From: Paragorgia papillata
Lineage: Eukaryota; Cnidaria; Anthozoa; Scleralcyonacea; Coralliidae
Direction of reading: 5' to 3'
NCBI GenBank assembly: GCA_035771165.1
Contig: JAWNZC010000105.1
Location: forward strand, 1,017,501 to 1,081,500
Length of the DNA stretch: 64,000 bases
The notes beneath the pieces were generated by a model. It had not been told where the DNA came from. It did no database searches and was given only the letters and a program-made list of their open reading frames with translations. Every line of letters begins with the position of its first letter. Positions within the stretch are counted from its first letter, which is position 1. The position numbers were made by a program, and so were the translations under genes. Shown here one piece after another: positions 51,228 through 64,000 of this stretch.

Positions 51228-51806
51228 ATAGTACATGACAGTTAACTCATTAAATTAAGGAGCAGGCACCGTTCGTCCCCAAATAGAAGTGTCAAGTGTT
51301 GGCCAAATTAAAATGTTGGGGTGCCCCCTAAATGCCTTCAAATGCAGGTTAAAGAAATTTTAGAATTTTGAATTTACTAAATAAGTACTTACCGAACAAC
51401 TTCAGTATCTTTTAACTGCCTTTCAATATTGGCCTTGACCTTTCTGTAAACATTTCTTCTTTCTCTTTTTTTCCGCTTTTGATTTCTTTGTTTGTAATTT
51501 CAGCTCTGGGACTTTTGTGAGAACCTTTGACAGTGGACCTTTGTGTGACTTTTGGAAGGCTGTGTTAGCTTCATTATATAATTCCCTGGCTTTTAGGATT
51601 GTCCCTTGTTTACAATTCGTAGATGTTTGTTTATCTGTATGTGTGGTGGACATCGCGCAACCTTTACAATTCATCAAACTGTGTTCAGCCTTTATCGACA
51701 ATGGAAGGTTCGTCCAATTCGTTTCACTAAATGTGCCAAGATACCTCGCGTGCTCTTCAATCTTCCGGGGATTCCAACGAGTAAACTTCTTCTGTAAGTC
51801 TAACAA
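47525..51806 (-). CDS. Spliced gene of an uncharacterised multi-copy family
   Basis: Exon-like pieces on the minus strand, 5' to 3': 51806-51423 (MLDLQKKFTRWNPRKIEEHA and a Lys-rich end), about 50930-50693 (RQRERLTMAFENKEDAVKRQ), 50039-49266, about 49120-47989 and 47837-47525. The last intron has a donor ACAG|GTATTT and acceptor CTAG|ACACAA that join in frame. The central exon has VWHDQSTIVNHSHLVFMVAC, ITDVLRFFHGDGPARQFESG and QQKGGWYYCSVCGVRAH with paired Cys, suggesting zinc binding. The next has YFHNISSHAAVQNRIVSGRS. From family memory, proteins with these blocks are numerous in cnidarians and other aquatic animals without assigned function. A frame change between 50650 and 50040 is unresolved. 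Confidence 0.55.
47929..47957. repeat. (AT)n in the last intron
   Basis: TA dinucleotide run inside the intron described above. Confidence 0.9.
51000..51230. repeat. (AT)n cluster with a solitary retrozyme fragment
   Basis: TATATGTACATA-type and pure TA runs on both sides of a piece of about 50 bp that matches the hammerhead part of the 277-bp unit. Confidence 0.85.
51138..51179 (-). ncRNA. Solitary hammerhead ribozyme copy
   Basis: The minus strand has CTGATGAG, the same stem II CTGT-TGT-ACAG and CGAAACACC, then ATGTC. The 3' strand of helix I has lost two bases (TAGAT in place of TGTAG), so pairing is weaker. It lies inside an intron-like gap of the 47.5-51.8 kb gene, 46 kb from the main array. 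Confidence 0.7.
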
Positions 51807-53100
51807 TTTACTGTGGAGATACGAATTTTGCTCAAAAAAAAGTTCTCTTTACAATCTTCAAACGTATTCATAAAACGTCCTGTAAAGTTCAACTGAGTCT
51901 TTCACGAAAGGTGTTCATCGATTCCTTGGCATCTCTCGTTAACGCGTGACGAGTCGCCGATATTACTTTCCAGGCAGCTACTTTAGCAAACCCACATATT
52001 TGTGGGTGAATTAGGCTAATAACCATGACAATACGCACAAACCAGAATGCTTTATACATCACATTAATACCTTACATCTCGTCTTGTTTACCACAGTGTT
52101 CAGTCTAAATCTCAAAAGTTGGCGCTTAAATTACAAGCATGCGCGTATTTTGGAAGTCTGATAAGCTGTCAAAGACATTTTCCAGATGTATAAGCCTTTA
52201 TTTTATCTTTAGAAGCTACACAAGTGGTAAAATCGTTTTTAGTATGAAATTGATGTATGAGTTTAACTCGTTGAACAATATATGACATCAAATTTCTTTT
52301 AAACCATATTGTTGTACGGTACAGTTTAGGTAAATGTGGATTATTGCAATAAATAAAACTGGTTAAAAAAAAATAGTATATTCTTTTGCATTCTTAAAAA
52401 TTACGTAGATTTTCAGCACTTTGTTGCCTGTAGAGACTGTAGATGTCCGAACTTTAGATTGTTTTGGCTTCCATCATTACCATGGTAATAATAATTTCAT
52501 GTTAATGTCCGCTGGATTCTACAATCGAAGGCTTCCAATGTCAACGAAAACGATGTCGGAAATTTATAATCAAGAGACAAAAATTATTACAGTCTTTGCA
52601 GCAAGGTATTTTAAAGAAAGGTTGCAATGAACTTGGTGTGTCCGTATGTAAAATCATGTGAACTTTCCAAATCTGACCATGGAGAAGGGCAATAAATAAA
52701 GGAACAGTGTAAAATCGTGCAAATTATGGCAAACTCGTCAGTCTTATGTTAATAAATTGACAAAATATCCGTTTTCAATGTATTTAATACAGTCTCCGTG
52801 GCACTCATCACGAAATACAAGTGCAGCACTTTAACAAAATACATTTCTACATCACTTCAAACATCATTCTATAATGCTGCAGCCGCTTCGAAAATAGTGT
52901 CACATTTCTAGAGTATCAGATGACAATAAGTCACGTGATTTACATTTATGAAAAATTATTTTGCAACTGGAACTTATGTTTTATATATGCTAATGCAAAA
53001 TATTGATTGATTGTGGAAGTATGGTTCTATTAATTTTTTGAACATTTAATTGCTATTTTTGGCCAATAAGCTCCTGGACCCAGGCATTAATGCACCTGAG
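51807..53100. other. Non-coding region before the zinc-finger array
   Basis: A/T-rich with scattered short frames. An open stretch at 52421-52630 (FGFHHYHGNNNFMLMSAGFY) is not recognised and has no neighbours in frame. Nothing else is supported. Confidence 0.4.
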
Positions 53101-55340
53101 CAAGATATTGTTTGGTAAAGTCACTTTCTATCTCATATTGGGTGAAACCCTTTTTAAATGTGATATCTGCGACAAAGCATTTTCCTGGTTAAGTAACTTA
53201 TTAGGTCATAAAAAAACATACTGGAGAAAAACCTTTCAAAAACATGTGTGACAAGATCCTCTTTTTGGTCAAGTCACTTTCTATCTCGAAAAAAATATAT
53301 TGGGTAAAAACGTTTTTAAATGTGATATCTGTGACAAAGCATTTTCCTGGTTAAGTAACTTACTAGGTGATAAAAGAACACATACTGGAGAAAGACTTTC
53401 AAATATTTGTATGACAGGAAATTTTTTGCTAAAGTCACTTTCCACATTAAATAACACACATGGTGGGCTTTCTTTTCGGATGTGATATTTTCTGACAAAA
53501 TATTTTTCTGGTTAAGTAACTTTCTAGCTTATAAAAGAATATATACCAAAGAAAATCTTTCAAACGTATCTGCAACAAGAAATTTTTTGGCCAAGTCACT
53601 TCCTACATCATAAAGCAACCCATGCTAGGAGCTTTTCAGATGTGGTATCTGTGACAAAGGATTTTCCTGGTTAAGTAACTTACTAGGTGATAAAAGAACA
53701 CATACTGGAGAAAAGCTTTCAAATATTCATATATAACAGGACATTTTTGGTAAAGTCACTTTCCACATTAAATAACACACATGGTGTGCTATCTTTTCGG
53801 ATATGATATTTTCTGACAAAGTATTTTACTGGTTAAGTAACTTATTCTATGATAAAAGAAAACGTACTGGAGAAAAACTCTTCAAATGGGATATCTATAA
53901 GAAGTCATTTTCACACACATCAAGCTTACATATCATGAAAATACTCATACTGGAGGTAAACCGTTCAAGTGTGATAATGTATGACAAAACATCTTCCCAA
54001 TCAAGCAACTAACTAGGTCATAAACGAACACATATCTAGGTGAAGACCTTTAAAACATATCTGTGACAAGATATTGTTTGGTCAAGTCACTTTCTATCTC
54101 ATAAAAAACATATTGAGTGATATATTTTTTAAATGTGATATCTGTGACAAAGCATTTTCCTGGTTAAATAACTTACTAGGTGATAAAAGAACACGTGACC
54201 AGACATTTTTTGGTAAAGTCACTTTCCACATTAAATAACACACATGGTGTGCTGTCTTTTCGGATATGACATTTTCTGACAAGGTATTTTTCGGGTTAGG
54301 TAACTTATTGGATGATAAAAGAACACGTACTGGAGAAAAACTCTTCAAATGGGATATCTATAAGAAGTCATTTTCACACACATCAAGCTTATATATGATG
54401 AAAATACTCATACTGGAGAGAAACCGTTCAAGTGTGATAATGTATGACAAAGTATTTTCCCAATCATGTAACTAACTAGGTTATAAACGAACACATCTCT
54501 AGGTGAAAACCTTTAAAGCGTATCTGTGACAAGATATTTTATGGTCAAGTAAATTTCTATGGTCATAAAAGAACACATGATGAGCAAAAACGTTTGAAAT
54601 GTGATATCTGGCAAAGCATTTTTCTGGTTAAGTAACTTACTAAGGTCATATAAAAAAAACATACTGCAGAAAAACCTTTCAAAAACATATCTGTGACAAG
54701 ACACACTCTTTGGTCAAGTCACTTTCTATCTCGAAAAAGACATATTGGGTGAACATCTTTTTAAATGAGATATCTGTAACAAAGCATTTTCCTGGTTAAG
54801 TAACTTACTAGGTGATAAAAGAACACATACTGGAGAAAAACTTTCAAATATTTATATAAGACAGGACATTTTTTGGTAAAGACAATTTCCACATTAAATA
54901 ACACACATGGTGTGCTGTCTTTTCAGATATGATATTCTCTGACAAGGTATTTTTCTGGTTAGGTAACTTATTCGATGATAAAAGAAAACGTACTGGAGAA
55001 AAACTCTTCAAATGGGATATCTATAAGAAGTCATTTTCACACACATCAAGCTTACATATCATGAAAATACTCATACTGGAGAGAAACCATTCAAGTGTGA
55101 TAATGTATGACAAAGTATTTTCCCAATCATGTAACTGACTAGGTTATAAGCGAATACATATCTAGGTGAAAACCTTTAAAGATATTTTATTGTCAAGTAA
55201 ATTTCTATAGTCATAAAAGAACACATGCGGAGCAAAAACGTTTGAAATGTGATATCTGACAAAGCATTTTTCTGGTTAAGTAACTTACTAGGTCATAAAA
55301 AAAATATACTGGAGAAAACCTTTCAAAAACATATCTGTGA

Positions 55341-55571
<231 letters not shown>

Positions 55572-56100
55572 TGATCTTTTCTGAGAAAGTATTTTTCTGG
55601 TTAAGTAACTTATTCGATGATAAAAGAAACGTACTGGAGAAAAACTCTTCAAATGGGATATCTATAAGAAGTCATTTTCACACACATCAAGCTTACATAT
55701 CATAAAAATACTTATACTGGAGAGAAACCGTTCAAGTGTGATAATGTATGACAAAACATCTTCTCAATCAAGCAACTAACTAGGTCAGAAACGAACACAT
55801 ATCTAGGTGAAAAGCTTTAAAACATATCTGTGAGAAGATATTGTTTGGTCAAGTCACTTTCTATCTCATTAAAAACATGTTGAATGATATCTTTTTTAAA
55901 AGTGATATCTATGACAAAGCATTTTCCTTGTTAAGTAACTTACTAGGTGATAAAAGAACAGATACTGGAGAAAAACGTTCCAATATTTGTATGACAAATT
56001 TTTTGCTAAAGTCACTTTCCACATTAAATAACACACATGGTGGGCTTTCTTTTCGGATGTGATCTTTTCTGACAAAGTATTTTTCTGGTTAAGTAACTTT

Positions 56101-59100
56101 CTAGCTTTTAAAAGAATATATACCAAAGAAAATCTTTAAGCGTATCTGCAACAAGAATTTTTTTGGCCAAGTCACTTCCTACATCATAAAGCAACCCGTG
56201 CTAGGAGTTTTTCAGATGTGGTATCTGTGACAAAGGATGTTCCTGGTTAAGTAACTTACTAGGTGATAAAAGAACACATACTAGAGAAAAACTTTCAAAT
56301 ATTCATATATGACAGGACATTTTTGGTAAAGTCACTTTCCACATTAAATAACACACATGGTGTGCTATCTTTTCGGATATGATATTTTCTGACAAAGTAT
56401 TTTACTGGTTAAGTAACTTATTCTATGATAAAAGAAAACGTACTGGAGAAAAACTCTTCAAATGGGATATCTATAAGAAGTCATTTTCACACACATCAAG
56501 CTTACATATCATGAAAATACTCATACTGGAGATAAACCGTTCAAGTGTGATAATGTATGACAAAACATCTTCCCAATCAAGCAACTAACTAGGTCATAAA
56601 CGAACACATATCTAGGTGAAAACCTTTAAAACATATCTGTGAGAAGATATTGTTTGGTCAAGTCACTTTCTATCTCATTAAAAACATATTGAATGATATA
56701 TTTTTTAAATGTGATATCTATGACAAAGCATTTTCCTGGTTAAGTAACTTACAAGGTGATAAAAGAACACATACTGTAGAAAAACTTTCAAATATTTATA
56801 TATCAGAGGACATTTTTTGGTAAAGTCACTTTCCACATTAAATAACACACATGGTGTGCTGTCTTTTCGGATATGATATTTTCTGACAAAGTATTTTTCT
56901 GGTTAAGTAACTTATTCGATGATAAAAGAAAACGTACTGGAGAAAAACTCTTCAAATGGGATATCTATAAGAAGTAATTTTCACACACATCAAGCTTACA
57001 TATCATGAAAATACTTATACTGGAGATAAACCGTTCAAGTGTGATAAATTATGACAAAACATCCTCCCAATCAAGCAACTAACTAGGTCATAAACGAACA
57101 CATATCTAGGTGAAGACCTTTAAAACATATCTGTGACAAGATATTGTTTGGTCAAATCACTTTCTATCTCATAAAAAACATATTGAGTGATATCTTTTTT
57201 AAATGCGATATCTGTGGCAAAGCATTTTCCTGGTTAAGTAACTTACTACGTGATAAAAGAACACATGACCACACATTTTTTGGTAAAGTCACTTTCCACA
57301 TTAAATAACACACATGGTGTGGTGTCTTTTCGGATATGACATTTTCTGACAAGGTATTTTTCTGGTTAGGTAACTTATTCTATGATAAAAGAAAACGTAC
57401 TGGAGAAAAACACTTCAAATGGGATATCTATAAGAAGTCATTTTCACACACATCAAGCTTATATATCATGAAAATACTCATACTGGAGAGAAACCGTTCA
57501 AGTGTGATAATGTATGACAAAGTATTTTCGCAATCATGTAACTAAGTAGGTTATAAACGAACACATATCTAGGTGAAAACCTTTAAAGCGTCTCTGTGAC
57601 AAGATATTTTATGGTCAAGTAAATTTCTATGGTCATAAAAGAACACATGCTGAGCAAAAACGTTTGAAATGTGATATCTGACAAAGCATTTTCCTTGTTA
57701 AGTAACTTACTAGGTGATAAAAGAACAGATACTGGAGAAAAACGTTCAAATATTTGTATGACAAATTTTTTGCTAAAGTCACTTTCCACATTAAATAACA
57801 CACATGGTGGGCTTTCTTTTCGGATGTGATCTTTTCTGACAAAGTATTTTTCTGGTTAAGTAACTTTCTAGCTTTTAAAAGAATATATACCAAAGAAAAT
57901 CTTTAAACGTATCTGTAACAAGAAATTTTTTGGCCAAGTCACTTTCTACATCATAAAGCAACCCGTGCTAGGAGCTTTTCAGATGTGGTATCTGTGACAA
58001 AGGATTTTCCTGGTTAAGTAACTTACTAGGTGATAAAAGAACACATACTAGAGAAAAACTTTCAAATATTCATATATGACAAGACATTTTTGGTAAAGTC
58101 ACTTTCCACATTAAATAACACACATGGTGTGCTATCTTTTCGGATATATTTTCTGACAAAGTATTTTACTGGTTAAGTAACTTATTCTATGATAAAAGAA
58201 AACGTACTGGAGAAAAACTCTTCAAATGGGATATCTATAAGAAGTCATTTTCACACACATCAAGCTTGCATATCATGAAAATACTCATACTGGAGATAAA
58301 CCGTTCAAGTGTGATAATGTATGACAAAACATCTTCCCAATCAAGCAACTAACTAGGTCATAAACGAACACATATCTAGGTGAAAACCTTTAAAACATAT
58401 CTGTGAGAAGATATTGTTTGGTCAAGTCACTTTCTATCTCATTAAAAACATTGAATGATATATATTTTTAAATGTGATATCTATGACAAAGCATTTTCCT
58501 GGTTAAGTAACTTACAAGGTGATAAAAGAACACATACTGTAGAAAAACTTTCAAATATTTATATATCAGAGGACATTTTTTGGTAAAGTCACTTTCCACA
58601 TTAAATAACACACATGGTGTGCTGTCTTTTCGGATATGATATTTTCTGACAAAGTATTTTTCTGGTTAAGTAACTTATTCGATGATAAAAGAAAACGTAC
58701 TGGAGAAAAACTCTTCAAATGGGATATCTATAAGAAGTAATTTTCACACACATCAAGCTTACATATCATGAAAATACTTATACTGGAAAGAAACCGTTCA
58801 AGTGTGATAAATTATGACAAAACATCCTCCCAATCAAGCAACTAACTAGGTCATAAACGAACACATATCTAGGTGAAGACCTTTAAAACATATCTGTGAC
58901 AAGATATTGTTTGGTCAAATCACTTTCTATCTCATAAAAAACATATTGAGTGATATCTTTTTTAAATGCGATATCTGTGGCAAAGCATTTTCCTGGTTAA
59001 GTAACTTACTACGTGATAAAAGAACACATGACCACACATTTTTTGGTAAAGTCACTTTCCACATTAAATAACACACATGGTGTGCTGTCTTTTCGGATAT

Positions 59101-60170
59101 GACATTTTCTGACAAGGTATTTTTCTGGTTAGGTAACTTATTCCATGATAAAAGAAAACGTACTGGAGAAAAACTCTTCAAATGGGATATCTATAAGAAG
59201 TCATTTTCACACATATCAAGCTTATATATCATGAAAATACTCATACTGGAGAGAAACCGTTCAAGTGTGATAATGTATGACAAAGTATTTTCGCAATCAT
59301 GTAACTAAGTAGGTTATAAACGAACACATATCTAGGTGAAAACCTTTAAAGCGTCTCTGTGACAAGATATTTTATGGTCAAGTGAATTTCTATGGTCATA
59401 AAAGAACACATGCTGAGCAAAAACGTTAGAAATGTGATATCTGACAAAGCATTTTCCTTGTTAAGTAACTTACTAGGTGATAAAAGAACAGATACTGGAG
59501 AAAAACGTTCAAATATTTGTATGACAAATTTTTTGCTAAAGTCACTTTCCACATTAAATAACACACATGGTGGGCTTTCTTTTCGGATGTGATCTTTTCT
59601 GACAAAGTATTTTTCTGGTTAAGTAACTTTCTAGCTTTTAAAAGAATATATACCAAAGAAAATCTTTAAACGTATCTGCAACAAGAAATTTTTTGGCCAA
59701 GTCACTTTCTACATCATAAAGCAACCCGTGCTAGGAGCTTTTCAGATGTGGTATCTGTGACAAAGGATTTTCCTGGTTAAGTAACTTACTAGGTGATAAA
59801 AGAACACATACTAGAGAAAAACTTTCAAATATTCATATATGACAAGACATTTTTGGTAAAGTCACTTTCTACATTAAATAACACACATGGTGTGCTATCT
59901 TTTCGGATATGATATTTTCTGACAAAGTATTTTGCTGGTTAAGTAACTTATTCTATGATAAAAGAAAACGTACTGGAGAAAAACTCTTCAAATGGGATAT
60001 CTATAAGAAGTCATTTTCACACACATCAAGCTTGCATATCATGAAAATACTCATACTGGAGATAAACCGTTCAAGTGTGATAATGTATGACAAAACATCT
60101 TCCCAATCAAGCAACTAACTAGGTCATAAACGAACACATATCTAGGTGAAAACCTTTAAAACATATCTGT
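56101..60170 (+). repeat. 1.76-kb higher-order repeats in the finger array
   Basis: The block beginning CTAGCTTTTAAAAGAATATA starts at 56101, 57868 and 59631, spacings of 1,767 and 1,763 bp. Frames within repeat exactly, for example 57336-57545 and 59099-59308. The third copy is partial. An older related copy begins near 53523. Confidence 0.88.
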
Positions 60171-60688
60171 GACAAGATATTTTATGGTCAAGTAAATTTC
60201 TATGGTCATGAAAGAACACATGCTGAGCAAAAACGTTTGAAATGTGATATCTGCGACAAAGCATTTTCCTGGTTAAGTAACTTACTAGGTCATAAAAAAA
60301 CGTACTGGAGAAAAACCTTGCAAAAACATGTGTGAGAAGACGCTCTTTTTGGTCAAGTCACTTTCTATCTCGAAAAAAATATATTGGGTGAAAACGTTTT
60401 TAAATGTGATATCTGTGACAAAGCATTTTCCTGGTTAAATAACTTACTAGGTGATAAAAAAACGCATACTGGAGAAAAAGTTTCAAATATTTGGATGACA
60501 GGAATTTTTTTGCTAAAGTCACTTTCCACATTAAATAACACACATGGTGGGCTTTCTTTTCGGATGTGATATTTTCTGACAAAGTATTTTTCTGGTTAAG
60601 TAACTTTCTAGCTCATAAAAGAATATATACCAAAGAAAAATCTTTCAAACGTATCTGCAAGAAGAATTTTTTGGCCAAGTCACTTCCT

Positions 60689-61170
60689 CAAAACAGTTTT
60701 TTCATAAGATCATCTAGACTTTGGAACACACTTTCAGATCAAACAAAAGAAATTAACACATACAGTCTCTTTAAAAAATATTTAAAATCAAGATACTCTG
60801 TTGCTCTCCAGAACACATTCAATACTGATATTATATCTACCTGGCGCTCAATATGTTTAAAATGTAGTTCTGTTAGAGATCTTGAATTGCAGAACTTCAG
60901 AATTTGTTGTTAATATTAACTGTGCGTGCGTGCGTACGTGAGTGTGTTAGTGTAATGTATTTGTGAAGTCAGTATTTGTAATAAGTGATATACAGTAATA
61001 AGCGATATAGTAGTTCAGTAGATGTGATATAGTAATATGTATATGATAGCATATATTTAATTTGATATTTGTTAATTTTTAGGGCAAGACACCATGACTA
61101 GGGCTGAACATCCCTGTTGTGTCTCGCCTCGTGTGCGTAAACACGAAAACCAAATAAATAAAGAAATAAA
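60689..61170 (+). mobile_element. LINE 3' end inserted in the finger array
   Basis: It interrupts ...CACTTCCT|ACATCATAAAGC of the array. It encodes FFIRSSRLWNTLSDQTKEIN and SLFKKYLKSRY, the usual end of a non-LTR reverse-transcriptase protein, then about 250 bp of 3' sequence and an AAATAAATAAAG-type tail. It is heavily 5'-truncated. The target duplication is at most one base. The class (CR1/L2-like) is a guess. Confidence 0.72.
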
Positions 61171-61768
61171 TACATCATAAAGCAACCCGTGCTGGGAGCT
61201 TTTCAGATGTGGTATCTGTGACAAAGGATTTTCCTGGTTAAGTAATTTACTAGGTGATAAAAAAACACATACTGGAGAAAAACTTTCAAATATTCATATA
61301 TGACAGGACAGTTTTGGTAAAGTCACTTTCCACATATTTCGGATATGATATTTTCTGACAAAGTTTTTTACTGGTTAAGTAACTTATTATATGATAAAAG
61401 AAAACGTACTGGAGAAAAACTCTTCAAATGGGATATCTATAAGAAGTCATTTTCACACACATCAAGCTTACATATCATGAAAATACTCATACTGGAGAGA
61501 AACCGTTCAAGTGTGGTAATGTATGACAAAGCATTTTCCCAATCATGTAACTAACTAGGTTATAAACGAACACATATCTAGGTGAAAACCTTTAAAACAT
61601 ATCTGTGACAAGATATTTTATGGTCAAGTAAATTTCTATGGTCATAAAAGAACACATGCTGAGCAAAAACGTTTGAAATGTGATATCTGGGAAAGCATTT
61701 TCCTGGTTAAGTAATTTACTAGGTCATAAAAAACATACTGGAGAAAAACCTTTTAAACATATCTGTGA

Positions 61769-62960
<1,192 letters not shown>

Positions 62961-63446
62961 TGTGATATTTTCTGACAAAGTATTTTTCTTGTTAAGTAAC
63001 TTATTCGATGAGGAAAGAAAACGTACTGGAGAGAAACTCTTCAAATGGGATATCTATAAGAAGTCATTTTCACACACATCAAGCTTACATATCATAAAAA
63101 TACTTATACTGGAGAGAAACCGTTCAAGTGTGATAATGTATGACAAAGCATTGTCCCAATCATGTAACTAACTAGGTTATAAACGAACACATATCTAGGG
63201 GAAAAGCTTTAAAACATATCTGTGACAAGATATTTTATGGTCAAGTAAATTTCTATGGTCATAAAAGAACACATGCTGAGGAAAAACGTTTGAAATGTGA
63301 TATCTGACAAAGTATTTTTCTTGTTAAGTAACTTACTAAGTCATAAAAAAAGACATACTGGAGAAAAACGTTTCAAAAATATCTGGAGAAAAACGTTTCA
63401 AAAATATATCTGCGACAAGACACTCTTTTTGGTCAAGTCACTTTTC

Positions 63447-64000
63447 AGTGACTCATGAATACGGCATTAAAAGGCCTTACATGGAAGTATTGCTTGGTGT
63501 ACTTGGATGATATTGTGGTTTAGTCAAGAACATTTGAGGAACGCCTACAACGCCTGGGCACCATATTTGAAAGAATCAGAGCTGCAAATGTGAAACTTAA
63601 GCCCCGTAAGTGCCATGTTCTATCGGAAAATGGAATAGAGACTGATCCAGGTAAAACAACAGCAGTGGAAGAGTGGCCAACCCCTACATCTAAGACCGAC
63701 CTAAGGAGTTTTTTGGGTTTAGCGTCGTATTACAGAAGATTTGTAGAAGGCCTTGCAGTGATTGCAGAACCCCTGTACCGCTTGTTAATGAAGAATGTCC
63801 ACTTTCAGTGGTTACCTGAACAGGAAAAATCCTTTACAGAACTGAAACAACGCCTGGTTAGCACGCCTGTACTTACCTACCCGAATGTCGAAGCAGATAC
63901 TGGCAGATTCATCCTTGACACGGACGCGAGGAGGAGGCACAGAGAAAGTAATCAGTATGGCAGCCGTTCACTACATAACCCCCGACAAGAACGAGATAGT
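63447..64000 (+). pseudogene. Gypsy reverse transcriptase fragment at the window edge
   Basis: Reading one frame: LTWKYCLVYLDDIVV (the YLDD active site), a TAG stop, then RLGTIFERIRAANVKLKPRK, TDLRSFLGLASYYRRFVEGL and LKQRLVSTPVLTYPN, entering RNase H with FILDTDA before a frame change near 63927. It joins the finger array without LTR. It continues beyond the window. It is different in sequence from both Gypsy elements above. Confidence 0.85.

Overview
This is eukaryotic, probably marine-invertebrate (cnidarian, sponge or similar), AT-rich nuclear DNA. The signs are GT-AG introns, (AT)n microsatellites, decayed C2H2 zinc-finger repeats, and a mix of Penelope, BEL/Pao, Gmr1-type and ordinary Gypsy, Crypton, hAT, Polinton/Maverick and LINE elements. 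I cannot name the species. Almost nothing here looks like an ordinary single-copy host gene; the window is a mosaic of nested mobile elements.

Layout: (1) 0.5-1.3 kb, a GC-rich fold-back repeat. (2) 1.4-2.66 kb, a broken, partly inverted Penelope-like element with a GIY-YIG domain. (3) 2.8-5.26 kb, a 277-bp tandem array in which nearly every unit carries a type-I hammerhead ribozyme on the minus strand, as in a metazoan retrozyme. One inverted copy sits at the array's left edge and a solitary copy lies at 51.1 kb. (4) 5.39-11.09 kb, a complete but dead BEL/Pao retrotransposon with LTRs and a GTATG target duplication. (5) 11.3-17.5 kb, a minus-strand Gypsy-like element with integrase upstream of reverse transcriptase (Gmr1 order). 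A Crypton-like tyrosine-recombinase element (13.62-16.88 kb) splits its integrase gene. (6) 17.5-20.5 kb, a 5'-truncated ordinary Gypsy element. (7) 20.8-22.2 kb, a decayed protein kinase gene.

(8) 22.78-47.32 kb is bounded by 32-bp inverted repeats starting CACGG and flanked by AAG. It holds a decayed multi-copy gene with a DGAPFG motif, and I interpret it as a CACTA(CMC)-like element. Two complete elements are nested in it: a hAT (23.03-27.59 kb, TSD GTTCTAGG) and a 15.2-kb Polinton (29.03-44.21 kb, 493-bp inverted repeats, 6-bp TSD). The Polinton encodes a protein-primed-type DNA polymerase B, integrase, packaging ATPase, probable major capsid protein, membrane proteins, a PriCT-2-like protein, a lectin-like protein and a zinc-ribbon protein. 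Minus-strand virion-type genes start at TAATAAATG-like motifs, while three plus-strand genes carry CTATAATAAA just upstream. Several genes end at A/T hairpins.

(9) 47.5-51.8 kb, a spliced minus-strand gene of an uncharacterised family. (10) 53.1-63.4 kb, a degenerate C2H2 zinc-finger array with 1.76-kb higher-order repeats, interrupted by a LINE 3' end. (11) 63.45-64 kb, the start of another Gypsy polymerase fragment.
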